Below, piece after piece: positions 43,803-52,426 of a stretch of DNA of 64,000 nt. The first letter of the stretch is position 1. The number at the start of each line of letters is the position of its first letter. The translations under genes and the position numbers were made by a program. The notes beneath the pieces are model-generated. The model ran no database searches and was not told the origin of the DNA. It worked only from the letters and a program-made list of their open reading frames with translations. Origin of the DNA: Halorubrum salsamenti (lineage in GTDB: Archaea; Halobacteriota; Halobacteria; Halobacteriales; Haloferacaceae); the NCBI RefSeq assembly GCF_007671685.1, contig NZ_VCNL01000010.1:1-64000 (forward strand), in the 5' to 3' direction.

Positions 43803-44731
43803 TAGAGGTCGTCGAACATTGCCCGCATCTTCCCAATGTACTTCTCAGCCTCGTCGGTGTTCCATTGAGTGTTCTCGTCACCGAATAGGGCCTCCATCTC
43901 TGACACCTGATCGAAGTCAGTGAGGTCCGTGCTTTCTCGTTCGAACCACGAGAGCACGTCATCGAACCGGTCGGTAAAATCGGACGTTTTCAGAATACGA
44001 TCGGGGACGTTGTAGATCAGGCACTCGATGTAGTAGGAGGGCGTGTCGAGGGTGAACCAGTGGTTGTCGTTGTAGTGACCCCGCGCGTTTTTGAACATCC
44101 GCACGGTCTCGCGGAAGTTGTCGTGTTTCGCGTTCCCGTTTTCGTAGTGTACTTTCGGGAAGTTACTCCACCACTCGTTACCCATGAGGGGCTTGAACAT
44201 CATCCCCTCTGTGTATTCGGGGTCTCCATCCTCGGGATAGGTGTGGTAGATGCGGTACTCCTGAGCGGCGACCACGTCAACGTCGATGGGGAGCGGGTTA
44301 TGACGGCCCGATATCTCAATCGCCTTTCCAGAGTTCTCGATAGGGTCCTTCAGCCGGTTTTCGCGATAGAACTGACGCAGGGCTTGAACAACACTATCAC
44401 GAAAGCCGTCGTCGTAGCCGTAATCAGCCGGGGAGTTCTCATCGTGGTACCGTTCCCGCTGCTCAGCGGTGAGATCACTGAGATCCCGCTTCCACGGGGA
44501 TCTGAGTTGTACGATCAGATCGAGGTCGCTCGATCCTCTCGTGTTTGTGTAGTTCTTGTACGACCCCTGCGCGTAGACTGTGAACGCGTTGATGTCGGTC
44601 TGTTGAACGAGAGCTGACCGATCACGATTCAGGTCACGCTTTATCCTCTCTCGGGCAGTCTTCGAGTTCTGGTTTGCGGCTGTCTCTCGCTTGGCCCATG
44701 TATCGGGAATCTTGGACTTCCGAACCGCCAT
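43802..44731 (-). CDS. CBASS CD-NTase (cyclic nucleotide synthase)
   Basis: A 309-residue nucleotidyltransferase from the ATG at 44,731 (a GTG lies one codon earlier). GSYKNYTNTRGSSDLDLIV gives the Gly-Ser at 56-57 and catalytic Asp69 and Asp71; PLPIDVDVVAAQ near 147-158 gives the third acidic residue. This is the CD-NTase pattern; cap2/cap3 genes are absent, so it is a minimal type I CBASS with the Cap15-like effector. After infection it should make a cyclic di- or trinucleotide that activates the effector. The clade and product cannot be read from sequence alone. Confidence 0.88.
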   Translation of the reverse strand: MAVRKSKIPDTWAKRETAANQNSKTARERIKRDLNRDRSALVQQTDINAFTVYAQGSYKNYTNTRGSSDLDLIVQLRSPWKRDLSDLTAEQRERYHDENSPADYGYDDGFRDSVVQALRQFYRENRLKDPIENSGKAIEISGRHNPLPIDVDVVAAQEYRIYHTYPEDGDPEYTEGMMFKPLMGNEWWSNFPKVHYENGNAKHDNFRETVRMFKNARGHYNDNHWFTLDTPSYYIECLIYNVPDRILKTSDFTDRFDDVLSWFERESTDLTDFDQVSEMEALFGDENTQWNTDEAEKYIGKMRAMFDDL

Positions 44732-44734
44732 CAC

Positions 44735-45205
44735 TCGCCCGCCTCCGCTGCGTTTCGGGATGTGGTGTGTTCAATGGACATCCGGATGAAACAACTGATT
44801 CCGGAGACATAAGCGTAGCCAGACCGGTGTGGAAGTAGTAATCACCACTAGAATTTGCCAGAAGGCGGGGCTATCCCACGGGAAGAGAAGGGGGGTTGAG
44901 TGGGGTTCCGCCGGGATCGGAAAATGATATAGCGATATACAATATAATATTGAACCCGTGCCGCTAAAATGGGCTCTCGCAGCCGATATCGTCCGATAAG
45001 CTCTCACAGAATCACGTAGCGGCCGAAAAAATTTACTTTGTCTTAGCTGAGTAAGACAGAGTAAGTTCTTAGTGACCCCCACCCGTGGCCTCAAACGAGC
45101 CAGATTCAGAATTATGGCCGACTCTTTCTCACACAGTTGCTCCAGCCGGATCGCGGAGTCTACAGCGGCGGTCCGACGGCACAACCCCCACACTCCGGAG
45201 GCCCA
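44735..45205. other. Divergent spacer between CBASS and integrase, with an inverted repeat
   Basis: No gene is supported in these 470 nt. TTACTTTGTCTTA (45,033-45,045) and TAAGACAGAGTAA (45,052-45,064) form a 13-bp inverted repeat with one mismatch and a 6-nt spacer. It is 141 nt before the integrase start and could be an integrase operator or a recombinase arm site. An AT-rich tract near 44,925-44,955 (ATATACAATATAATATTG) may contain the CBASS promoter. Confidence 0.5.
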
Positions 45206-46507
45206 ATGACGGGCCGCCGCTCCGTCGAGACGCCGATCGACGACACGTTCACGAAGTACCTCACTGACAAAGGGAAAGGTGACGCCGGCGAGCAGGGCGC
45301 GTACCGAACCGACGCCGAGCGCGAGCTACATCGATTCCGACGCTGGTGTCTCGGCAAGACGGCCGATTCGGCGAACGCCACGCCGCCGGAGTCGTGGGCT
45401 GGCGTCGTCGACGGCGACACGGTCCGATTCGAGGACCTCGACACAACGGTCTTCTCGGACTATGCACGATATCTCTCGACCGCCGGGTACGCCGCCGGCA
45501 CGGTTCTCACCTACTACGCGCACGTCGCGTCATGGTGCGGCTGGGCGCACGCCCAGGGCTATCTCCCACGGCACCACGCCCGCGAATCGGATGCCGAAGA
45601 CCCGCTCCCCAAGAACGACGGCCGACGCCCAGGCGACCAGCAGGCGTGGGAGCCGATCCACCGCGATCTGATCACGCAGTTCGTCGACCGGCGGGTCTCT
45701 GAAGCGTTCGACGAGTTCGGTGCGATCGAAGTTCCCCACACTGATTGCGGTGACCCTGAGAGTAAGTTGTGGCAGGCCAAACAGCAGGCACGGTTCGAGG
45801 CGTACCAACGGTGCCGTGAGCAGGCGCTCGTATACGTCGTCGCCTACACCGGCCTACGTGGCTCGGAGTTCCTTTCCGCGCCGAAGGAGGACCGCGAGGG
45901 TCGCAACGGGATTCGCTGGCGTGACCTGTCGTTCGCGGACAGCAGCGTCACCGTGTTCCGGAAGAGTCGCGAGTGGAAGGAGGCGTCACTCCCCAAGCCC
46001 GTCATCGGTCCCCTACGCCGGTACGCCGAGGTACTGGACGTGCCGGACTCGTGGCCGGTGTTTACGACGCTCCACCGGCCGTCGCTCGCCTCACACGTCA
46101 CCAAGGGGCTCACCAATGCCGGTCTCGACGATGATGAGATTGAACGCGTCCGGGCAGGTACTCCCGACCTGATCGTCGCCGCCGAGCACCACCTCGACGC
46201 GCCGAAGCCGCTCACCACGGACGGCGCACGTTCGATCATGGAGCGGCTCTGGAACAACGATGCGATCACGAAGCGTCGCGACGAACTGGATCTCTCACTC
46301 GATGGCGATTATCTCGAACTCCACGGCGGCCGGCGGGGCGTTGGTGAGGTCCTCGTTCGACAGTTCGGCTACGCCGCAGCTGCTCGGTATCTCGACAACA
46401 GCGAGGAACAAGTCCGAGAGGCCTACCAGCACATCGAGGCGGCTGAGCGCGCCGATATGGCGACAGAGGCGTTCTCACAGACAGACCAGCGAGTCAGTGA
46501 CCAGTAG
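45206..46507 (+). CDS. Tyrosine recombinase (integrase) 1
   Basis: A 433-residue integrase from the ATG at 45,206 (MTGRRSVETPIDDTF); an ATG 69 nt earlier is possible. The N-terminal half has a SAM-like core-binding domain (FSDYARYLSTAGYAAGTVLTYY). The catalytic residues are in order: Arg in AYTGLRGSEF near 218, Lys in KEASLPKP, HGGRR near 372-376, and Tyr in EEQVREAYQHI near 406. It is typical of integrated haloarchaeal plasmids and viruses. No attL/attR pair was recognised in the window. Confidence 0.87.
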   Translation: MTGRRSVETPIDDTFTKYLTDKGKGDAGEQGAYRTDAERELHRFRRWCLGKTADSANATPPESWAGVVDGDTVRFEDLDTTVFSDYARYLSTAGYAAGTVLTYYAHVASWCGWAHAQGYLPRHHARESDAEDPLPKNDGRRPGDQQAWEPIHRDLITQFVDRRVSEAFDEFGAIEVPHTDCGDPESKLWQAKQQARFEAYQRCREQALVYVVAYTGLRGSEFLSAPKEDREGRNGIRWRDLSFADSSVTVFRKSREWKEASLPKPVIGPLRRYAEVLDVPDSWPVFTTLHRPSLASHVTKGLTNAGLDDDEIERVRAGTPDLIVAAEHHLDAPKPLTTDGARSIMERLWNNDAITKRRDELDLSLDGDYLELHGGRRGVGEVLVRQFGYAAAARYLDNSEEQVREAYQHIEAAERADMATEAFSQTDQRVSDQ

Positions 46508-46571
46508 AGCTCTGTCGAGGTCAACGACGAATGATGTCCGTAGCCTCTGCGGCCAGTGCGTCAGAAAGCGA

Positions 46572-46703
46572 TCATCCAGAGAACTGGTACCGGTTTTGGA
46601 CGGACGTGATGAAGTTGAAGGCCTTCACGAGTTGAACTGCGTCCTCGTAGCCATGCTGTGAGAGGGCGCGCTCAATCCCGCGGAACGCGGGCAAGTCAGG
46701 GAG
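46572..46703 (-). pseudogene. Short coding remnant after the nuclease stop codon
   Basis: Directly after the TAA of the nuclease gene, the same frame continues for 43 codons with protein-like sequence, LPDLPAFRGIERALSQHG, then YEDAVQLVKAFNFITSVQ, to a TGA at 46,572. It has no ATG. It may be the end of a lost gene, a stop-codon-separated extension of the nuclease, or a short gene using TTG. The family is unknown. Confidence 0.4.
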
Positions 46704-47750
46704 TTAGTGCCCGGCTGCGGGATGCGTATCGTCGTCTCGATCGGTATCAATCGGTTCGTAGCCGTAGTCCATCCCCACAGGAGTGAAGCCAGGAACGTAG
46801 CTGAACCGTTTGCCAGGTTCTCCGTAGGAGAACATCGCGGGGAGAGTGCCCCGATCAACACGAGCGTTGTACTGTGGAGGCCATTCGTTGAGTTCAGTCG
46901 TCGGCTTGTACACTTGAGGCGCAGGAAGCGCACCCCGTTCAAGATCCCGCAGATCGAGAATTCGAACTTCGAAATGACGGGCGAGTTCTTCAGCCCGAGG
47001 TGTGATCTCAGTTGTGTGACAGAGGATCGGCATTGCCCGACAGGCAAACGCGACCGTACACAACCGGAAGATTGTCGATGGCGTGATCGTGTCGCTTGTC
47101 CAGTCTTTACACTGAGCGACAATCCAATCAGTCGGCTTCTGTTGTTTTGGCTTCCGGCTGGCGACGACATCGACCTCAAGACCGAACAGGTGCTGGCGCG
47201 TCTCTGCTCGATACCCCCACCGCATCAACGCGCGCTGGAGTTGATACTCAAGCCATCGCCCATCGCCAACCCCACGCCCAGCCACGTCCGCATAAACAGA
47301 TCGGTGAGTAGAGAGCCTCTCAAGCTTCGTGGTGGTGTCCGTCGACTCCTCAAAAAGTGCGTCCTGAAGGATGACGATGTGGTCTCGAATCGTTTCGAGT
47401 GTTTGCTCGATCGAATGCTCTTGTGAGGTGTGGTCGTACCCCTGAATGGAGAGATCCTCAAGCAGCCGATTGAGACGTAATTCGATATGATAGAGTGCCT
47501 GAGCAGGGCCATCCCACGTCACCACCTCATAATCGTCTTGGGACGGGGGATGCTCTGTATCTCCAATCTGTCGACGGGTCGTTTTGAGCGCGTACAACGC
47601 GAGGAACAACCGCCGCCGTGTGGTGACAGTTTGGACGGTCGAGAGTGTCTCTTCTTCTGAGAGAGCGTCCCGGAACGCCTCAGTCGCGTCGATAAGCTTG
47701 GTGAGTCCACGATCAAAGCCCGGTGGAAGCGAGAGTGGTTCGTCCGTCAT
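46704..47750 (-). CDS. PD-(D/E)XK nuclease, third gene of a regulated operon
   Basis: A 348-residue protein from the ATG at 47,750 (MTDEPLSLPPGFD). The nuclease core reads GRWLEYQLQRALMRWGYR, LFGLEVDVVASRK with the catalytic Asp, then DWIVAQCKDWTSD with the Q-x-K. The N-terminal 150 residues are helical and probably bind DNA or a partner. The start overlaps the stop of the preceding gene (ATGA). The core is like Mrr/Holliday-junction-resolvase-type folds. A DNA-cutting role is likely; the trigger is unknown. Confidence 0.75.
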   Translation of the reverse strand: MTDEPLSLPPGFDRGLTKLIDATEAFRDALSEEETLSTVQTVTTRRRLFLALYALKTTRRQIGDTEHPPSQDDYEVVTWDGPAQALYHIELRLNRLLEDLSIQGYDHTSQEHSIEQTLETIRDHIVILQDALFEESTDTTTKLERLSTHRSVYADVAGRGVGDGRWLEYQLQRALMRWGYRAETRQHLFGLEVDVVASRKPKQQKPTDWIVAQCKDWTSDTITPSTIFRLCTVAFACRAMPILCHTTEITPRAEELARHFEVRILDLRDLERGALPAPQVYKPTTELNEWPPQYNARVDRGTLPAMFSYGEPGKRFSYVPGFTPVGMDYGYEPIDTDRDDDTHPAAGH

Positions 47751-48433
47751 TGAGAGAGCGGGCTGGGAGTGAAGTGGTGGCGAGTCAGTGCGGTTTCTGA
47801 GAGCGGTCGGAGTGTTGGCTGTCCGTGAGTGCGAAGATGGTGGTAGAACTCGTCTATCGTCGCAGGATACCACTGTTGGCTATCGCGCTCGCGGTAGCGG
47901 AGCTCGCCGTCGACAGAGACGATCACACCTTGTTTAGTTGTAGCCGTCTTCGCGAACACGAGCGCAGGCGGATCTGGACGCGCCCAGCTGTCACGGATCC
48001 ACTCAACCATCGTTTCGAGCGGTGTCGGGTCGACGGGGTCAGGGTGCCGGGCGGCTGCTGGCGCGCGGATCGCGACATCCTCGACATGGTCGCTACCACA
48101 GGAGCGCCACTCCGCGCCAGTCCACTCGAGTTCACGGCTTGTCCAGGACTCGCCTGTGCTGTCGGGTTCGAAGAGGAGGCGACGCGGTGGCGCACTCAGT
48201 GGGTTCCACTGAAGCAGGCAGGCACCGTCGTCAGCAAGCGTGACGTCATCGCGACCGCGGTGAGACGCGAACAGTACGGCGTCGATCTGTGCCCGTGCCC
48301 GCCGCAGAGTTGCGAGTGGATCGCCACCCGGCATCGAAACGACGTCGTCACCATCGTTGACAGCCTCGAACAACCGGTGAAAGTTGGAGTCGATCTCTCT
48401 GAGCGTCTCCAGTTCACGCTGGTAGTCAGCCAT
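47747..48433 (-). CDS. Unknown protein, middle gene of the nuclease operon
   Basis: A 228-residue protein from MADYQRELETLREIDS. It has a helical N-terminus and beta-rich middle (RRLLFEPDSTGESWTSRELE) and two conserved-looking tryptophan segments. No family was recognised. It overlaps the DUF7344 gene by 1 nt upstream and the nuclease gene by 4 nt downstream, so all three are coupled. It could be a sensor or an antitoxin-like partner of the nuclease; that is inference. Confidence 0.6.
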   Translation of the reverse strand: MADYQRELETLREIDSNFHRLFEAVNDGDDVVSMPGGDPLATLRRARAQIDAVLFASHRGRDDVTLADDGACLLQWNPLSAPPRRLLFEPDSTGESWTSRELEWTGAEWRSCGSDHVEDVAIRAPAAARHPDPVDPTPLETMVEWIRDSWARPDPPALVFAKTATTKQGVIVSVDGELRYRERDSQQWYPATIDEFYHHLRTHGQPTLRPLSETALTRHHFTPSPLSQ

Positions 48434-48816
48434 CAGGCGCCCTCCGAGTCCGGCTTGTAACACGCAGTCTGGAGTCGACGGATGTGTTCGGCAAGCGGTT
48501 CGGTCGCGTCCGTCGGCGTCACCGTTTTTGAACGGTCATCATACGCGACGGCACCGCTCTGATCGAGTTTCTCGAGATGGGTTTGGATCAGCGAGACGTA
48601 TACCGAGGTCCGTTTGTCACTGCCGACCTTGCTGGGATCTATCGCATGTTCGATGGCCGCGATCTCAATAGCCAGATCACCGGCAGAAATCCCTCTTGTG
48701 GACTGTGAGAGGGAAAGTAAGACACGCCGGCGGCGACTGTTCGCGATTGCGGTGAACGCGCGCTCTGGATCCATCGGGATGGCGAGTGAGGATGGCCCGT
48801 CGGTTGGTGTGCTCAC
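48433..48816 (-). CDS. DUF7344-type winged-helix protein
   Basis: A 127-residue protein from a GTG at 48,816 (an ATG at codon 15 is an alternative). AFTAIANSRRRRVLLSLSQ followed by VYVSLIQTHLEKLDQSGAV and an YDDRSKTVTPT wing is the common haloarchaeal DUF7344 winged-helix pattern. It heads the three-gene operon, which suggests a transcriptional repressor of it. The family call is good; the target is inferred from position. Confidence 0.8.
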   Translation of the reverse strand: MSTPTDGPSSLAIPMDPERAFTAIANSRRRRVLLSLSQSTRGISAGDLAIEIAAIEHAIDPSKVGSDKRTSVYVSLIQTHLEKLDQSGAVAYDDRSKTVTPTDATEPLAEHIRRLQTACYKPDSEGA

Positions 48817-49292
48817 TCAGATCGCCCCACAGATTGATGTCGGCCGGGGGTTCGGTAGCGAGGGCTCGGTGAGCCATCACGGGTGTACTGTACAACGTGG
48901 AGTGTCAGAAGGCCAGTGTCGAGAGCGACACGCTGAGACACAGAGTTATCACTCCTGGCCCTGTTTGGATTGCTTGCTGTCATTAGGTGGCAGCACGACT
49001 CCTCCGGCGTCACACCGCCGGAGGGTTCCGTCAGGAATCGTGCGTGTATTGTTGAGAACCGGTTGTGACTTTTATATGAGGGTCACAAACTATAGTTCTT
49101 GAATTCACTGTTTAAAACGCTTCTAACTACGGTATCCGATTGGTTTCTTAAGCACCTGTTAAACTACACACCATCCCATCTGGTGGCTAAAAATAATTCT
49201 CACGCGGCGTCCAACTTTGGTTTCCAAGGACATGATTGATGAGCAACCTCTGGACGGGCATGGTGTCATTTATATATTATATTTCTGATAAT
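48817..49292. promoter_or_regulatory. Intergenic region with hairpin and leaderless promoter
   Basis: No gene is supported here. CCTCCGGCG at 49,001-49,009 and CGCCGGAGG at 49,016-49,024 form a perfect 9-bp inverted repeat with a 6-nt loop (TCACAC). It might be a terminator-like hairpin or operator; no T-run follows it. At 49,269-49,277, TTTATATAT is a strong TATA box 16-24 nt before the start at 49,293. Confidence 0.5.
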
Positions 49293-49571
49293 ATGGGTCT
49301 CAGCGCTAACAACCCGAGACACGTACACATCACGAAGTGCGGCCTCTGTGAGGAGTGCGTCGATCTAAACAGAGCGATTCCGGCCCCGTGTGGAGAGTTA
49401 TACCACAAAGATTGCGGGGCAAAGTACACCGGTGCGCTGGACTGGTTCCGCGGTGCCTTCAGAGCATACAAAGACAGCATCGTGTATCGGTCCCACCCCA
49501 CGCCGAGCGGAGGACTGGTACTCACGGACCGAGTCAATCAGGTGTGTTGTAGCCCTCAGTCATCTGGATGA
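49293..49571 (+). CDS. Small Cys-rich protein (zinc-binding)
   Basis: A 92-residue protein from the ATG at 49,293, placed by the TATA box just upstream. CGLCEECVDLNRAIPAPCG followed by YHKDCGAKY gives four or five Cys and a His, likely one zinc site. The last 38 nt overlap the end of integrase 2 on the other strand. No family was recognised. The promoter and Cys pattern make it more likely than not to be real. Confidence 0.5.
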   Translation: MGLSANNPRHVHITKCGLCEECVDLNRAIPAPCGELYHKDCGAKYTGALDWFRGAFRAYKDSIVYRSHPTPSGGLVLTDRVNQVCCSPQSSG

Positions 49572-50856
49572 GCTCGTCTGTTCGGTCGAGGAGAGTCCCC
49601 GGGTTTGACTGAAGCACAGGCTTGAGCTTCTTGATGGCGCGGAGATCGTCGGCATTCACTTCCCCGTCCATCACCAGCCCGAGTAGATCACGGTCGGTCC
49701 CAGTCTCGGAAATTTGGCGAAGAGTGTCCTGTTCGTCGACGCTCGCATCAACTGGAGCTGGACACCACAGGCACGTTTCGCGGTGCCGGGGCGTGTATTC
49801 ACCGCATTCGAGGCACTTGATCGGTGCAATCTCGGCTCTACTTTCGGCCTCGTCAACCGGATGTCCGTCCGCCGCAGCTATATGCTTCCCCGTCTCCCCG
49901 GCGAACGCCGAAATGTAGTGAGCGGCAGCGTTCGAGCCACGCTCCCACCCGAAGTGATTCTCTAAGTCGACCTGATTAATTTCCCTCCTAGACGCCAGAA
50001 CACTGGCTCTCGAGCGACGAAAATTCTGTGGATTACAGGGCTTAGCGATTTCTACAGCATCACGCGCCTTGTAGAAAGGATACGAGTACTGCGTGTAACT
50101 AATTGATTCGTTCCGGGTGAGCTTCGTCCATATCAGCGTGCTGTCCGTGATCCCACCGTCATCGCGAGCAGGATGGAACTCTTTCCAGCGACGCAGATAG
50201 GGCGCACCAACGTAGAGGTAGACGTCTCTCGCTCCTGTTTTCGTATCCTCCGGGATTGAGAGAAGGATATGATCACCACGATCTTCGACATCTCCCCACG
50301 TGAGATTCCAGAGTTCGCTCTCAGGGCGCGCACCAGACGACCACTGAATCGCAAGAATCGCTGGGTCCCGATGGTTGTATTCTGCACGGTCCTCGATCAG
50401 TCGGGTCACGTCTGACCAGCGCAGAATATCTGAGGCAGATGGCGTCGGGTTGTTTGTCCCGTGACTTGTTTTGATCGATGCAAAACGGACCGGGAGGTCC
50501 TCCGCGTCGTCGACATCAAGCATCACCGATGCGAACTTCCGCAGCCCGCTGTAGTAGTCATTCTTCGACTCACCAGCCAGGGATTTTGAGGAAACCCAGG
50601 AAGTTATTTCATCAACTGCATCAGCGCCGGTGGACTCCGAAAGTGAATCTGTTAATCGTTGTGTCCCACAAGCGATTAAAAATACGACGGTTAGAACCGA
50701 GTTATGGCGAGTTATACCAATTTTGTCGGACTGGTCACGAATAGTTTTGAGGCGCGTGTCAAATTTCTTGAGAGTCTCCCGATCAGCAGAACAGAGATCC
50801 GTACTCTCGGAGATACGCTCCCGAAGGCGTCGGAGATTCCGAGCTGCCTTAGACAT
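49534..50856 (-). CDS. Tyrosine recombinase 2 with zinc ribbon
   Basis: A 440-residue phage-type integrase. Catalytic candidates: Arg in WSSGARPESELWNLTW, Lys in EDTKTGARDVYL, PQNFRRSRASVLASR for the box II Arg (with Gln where His is usual), and Tyr in NAAAHYISAF. A C-terminal zinc ribbon (CLECGEYTPRHRETCLWC) follows, as in many haloarchaeal plasmid integrases. It is not closely related to integrase 1. Its gene sits next to the partition pair, as on integrative plasmids. Confidence 0.83.
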   Translation of the reverse strand: MSKAARNLRRLRERISESTDLCSADRETLKKFDTRLKTIRDQSDKIGITRHNSVLTVVFLIACGTQRLTDSLSESTGADAVDEITSWVSSKSLAGESKNDYYSGLRKFASVMLDVDDAEDLPVRFASIKTSHGTNNPTPSASDILRWSDVTRLIEDRAEYNHRDPAILAIQWSSGARPESELWNLTWGDVEDRGDHILLSIPEDTKTGARDVYLYVGAPYLRRWKEFHPARDDGGITDSTLIWTKLTRNESISYTQYSYPFYKARDAVEIAKPCNPQNFRRSRASVLASRREINQVDLENHFGWERGSNAAAHYISAFAGETGKHIAAADGHPVDEAESRAEIAPIKCLECGEYTPRHRETCLWCPAPVDASVDEQDTLRQISETGTDRDLLGLVMDGEVNADDLRAIKKLKPVLQSNPGTLLDRTDELIQMTEGYNTPD

Positions 50857-51081
50857 GATCGGTGGTTATCTTCGCGGCGTTCTTTCGGATCAACCCTTGC
50901 CGTCTATCGATCTCGGCATATCCATGGACTGAATTCATTACTAAACCCTCTCACCCCTGTGGGAGGATACAAAATAAGTTTTTATGATTTTCTTATAAAA
51001 CACCCTCCTCTCACATGCGTGCTAACCAGCTAAAGGAAACTAGAACGGGGCAATAGAAGGACAACGTATCGAAAGACCGTA

Positions 51082-51591
51082 TCAGTCGAGACCGAGCTCT
51101 GCCTCGATAGTCGTCTCGTTGATCGCCGCCCGTACCAACGCCGGATAGAACCGCTCATTCTTCGGAAGCTGCTCGCCATGCTCACGCTGCCATTCAACGT
51201 TGACCTCTGAGTACCGGATGTCGAGATCGTCGACGACGTCGTCAGGGAGATAGATCGTACGCCCGTTCCAATCTTCGCGCAGCACGAAACCCTCATCGCC
51301 CGGCCCGAGTGTGTCAGACGTTTTTGGCGTTTCGATCGTTTCACCCGTTTCAGTCGTTTTTGTCGCCTCAGTCGTTTCAGTCATTTCAGACGATGGGGTG
51401 GAGGTCCCTTCAGTCGCATCGATCGTTTCAGTCGTTTCAGTCGTTTCTGTTGTGTCAGTCGTTTTGTCCGTTTCAGTCGTGTCGGTTGTTTCAGTCGCCT
51501 CAGTCGTCGCCCCAAAACGGTCGGCGATACCGCCCATCTTCTCCCCAGTCTTTCCCAGCTCCTCGCTGGCGTCGTCGTTATCGTCACTCAT
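51082..51591 (-). CDS. ParA partner protein with Thr/Glu repeat tract
   Basis: A 169-residue protein. Residues about 28-90 are a low-complexity tract of ETTETTETIDAT-type tripeptides; residues about 100-169 are a compact domain (FVLREDWNGRTIYLPDDV, then YPALVRAAINETTIEAEL) that may bind DNA. It starts 8 nt inside the end of parA, as partition partners (ParB-like) often do. It has no ParB nuclease or helix-turn-helix signature, so it is a haloarchaeal-type partner. The repeat DNA that encodes the tract is described separately. Confidence 0.65.
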   Translation of the reverse strand: MSDDNDDASEELGKTGEKMGGIADRFGATTEATETTDTTETDKTTDTTETTETTETIDATEGTSTPSSEMTETTEATKTTETGETIETPKTSDTLGPGDEGFVLREDWNGRTIYLPDDVVDDLDIRYSEVNVEWQREHGEQLPKNERFYPALVRAAINETTIEAELGLD

Positions 51592-52424
51592 TCGCTTCCC
51601 TCACGAGGTCTGCCTCAACGAGTGCCGCGACATCGGCGAGTACTTCGGCCATGTCGCTGTCGAGTTCATCGGCCGCAAAGATGGAGCGCTCCTGGGCGGC
51701 AATCGCACGCTGAAGATCGACTCGCTTGTACACGTCGAACACCGGAATCTCAAGTCCGTCTTCAAACTCGGAATGCAACTGCTCGAGCATGGCGTCGGCC
51801 TGTTTGTTGTGCTCGACGCGGTTCGCGATGATCCCGAGAATTCGTACCGTACCAAAGTACTCCCGGACGCTGTCGATCTGCTTCTGGAGTCGATCAAGAC
51901 CCTGAACAGAGAGTGCCTCTGCGTAGGCAGGAATCAACACTCCATCGCTGGCAACCAACGCGTTGTCCGTGAGCACGTTGATGCTCGGCATGTTGTCTAC
52001 GAGAACGACATCATACCCTGTTGCGAGCTCGTCGAGAACCATCTTCAGCCGTTCTCGAGCGCGGGGTTCGCCATTGAGTTCGCCGCCAGTGCGGTCGACC
52101 ATCCGTTCGTTCGCGGGAAGGAGATCAAACTCCTCACCAGTGATGATGATATCGTCGACGCCGTCTGCGCGGCTAGGATCGAGCAGCAGCTCGTGGAGCG
52201 ACACTTCCCGGTCAAGGTCGCTGTACGCCTCGTCGTAGCCGAGGATCGACGTGAGGGCCCCCTCGGGAGCCAAGTCAACCACGAGGACGTCAAGCCCGCG
52301 GTCGGCGAGTGCGCCGGCGACGTGGATTGTGAGCGTCGTTTTTCCAACCCCCCCTTTTTGATTGAGCATCGCCACAATCGCCGAAGGCGTTTCGATCGTT
52401 TCAGCCGTTTCAGCCGTTTCAGTC
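51326..52424. repeat. GTTTCAGTC iterons shared by parA and its partner gene
   Basis: GTTTCAGTC occurs at 51,347-51,355, 51,374-51,382, 51,425-51,433, 51,434-51,442, 51,470-51,478, 51,488-51,496 and 52,416-52,424; GTTTCAGCC is at 52,398-52,406 and 52,407-52,415. Several are exactly 9 bp apart. GGCGTTTCGATCGTTTCA occurs at both 51,326-51,343 and 52,386-52,403. These iterons lie inside coding sequence and are in one phase with the Glu-Thr codons, so they could be a centromere (parS-like) or only a codon effect. Confidence 0.6.
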
Positions 52425-52426
52425 AT
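51584..52426 (-). CDS. parA: ParA/Soj partition ATPase
   Basis: A 280-residue ParA. The deviant Walker A KGGVGKT is at 24-30, followed by VLVVDLAPEGALTSILGYD; VVLVDNMPSINVLTDNAL is the switch II region. DLAPEG replaces the usual DLDPQ. The N-terminus (MTETAETAETIETP) resembles the Glu-Thr tract of the partner protein encoded downstream. The pair indicates a plasmid or a plasmid-derived island. A GAAAC-containing inverted region lies directly before the start (52,431-52,452), which may be the ParA operator. Confidence 0.92.
   Translation of the reverse strand: MTETAETAETIETPSAIVAMLNQKGGVGKTTLTIHVAGALADRGLDVLVVDLAPEGALTSILGYDEAYSDLDREVSLHELLLDPSRADGVDDIIITGEEFDLLPANERMVDRTGGELNGEPRARERLKMVLDELATGYDVVLVDNMPSINVLTDNALVASDGVLIPAYAEALSVQGLDRLQKQIDSVREYFGTVRILGIIANRVEHNKQADAMLEQLHSEFEDGLEIPVFDVYKRVDLQRAIAAQERSIFAADELDSDMAEVLADVAALVEADLVREANE

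Noticed and set aside
51320-51500. Possible CRISPR-like or satellite array
   Set aside because: The unit is only 9 bp, often directly adjacent with no spacers, and lies in an expressed coding frame; it is listed as iterons instead.
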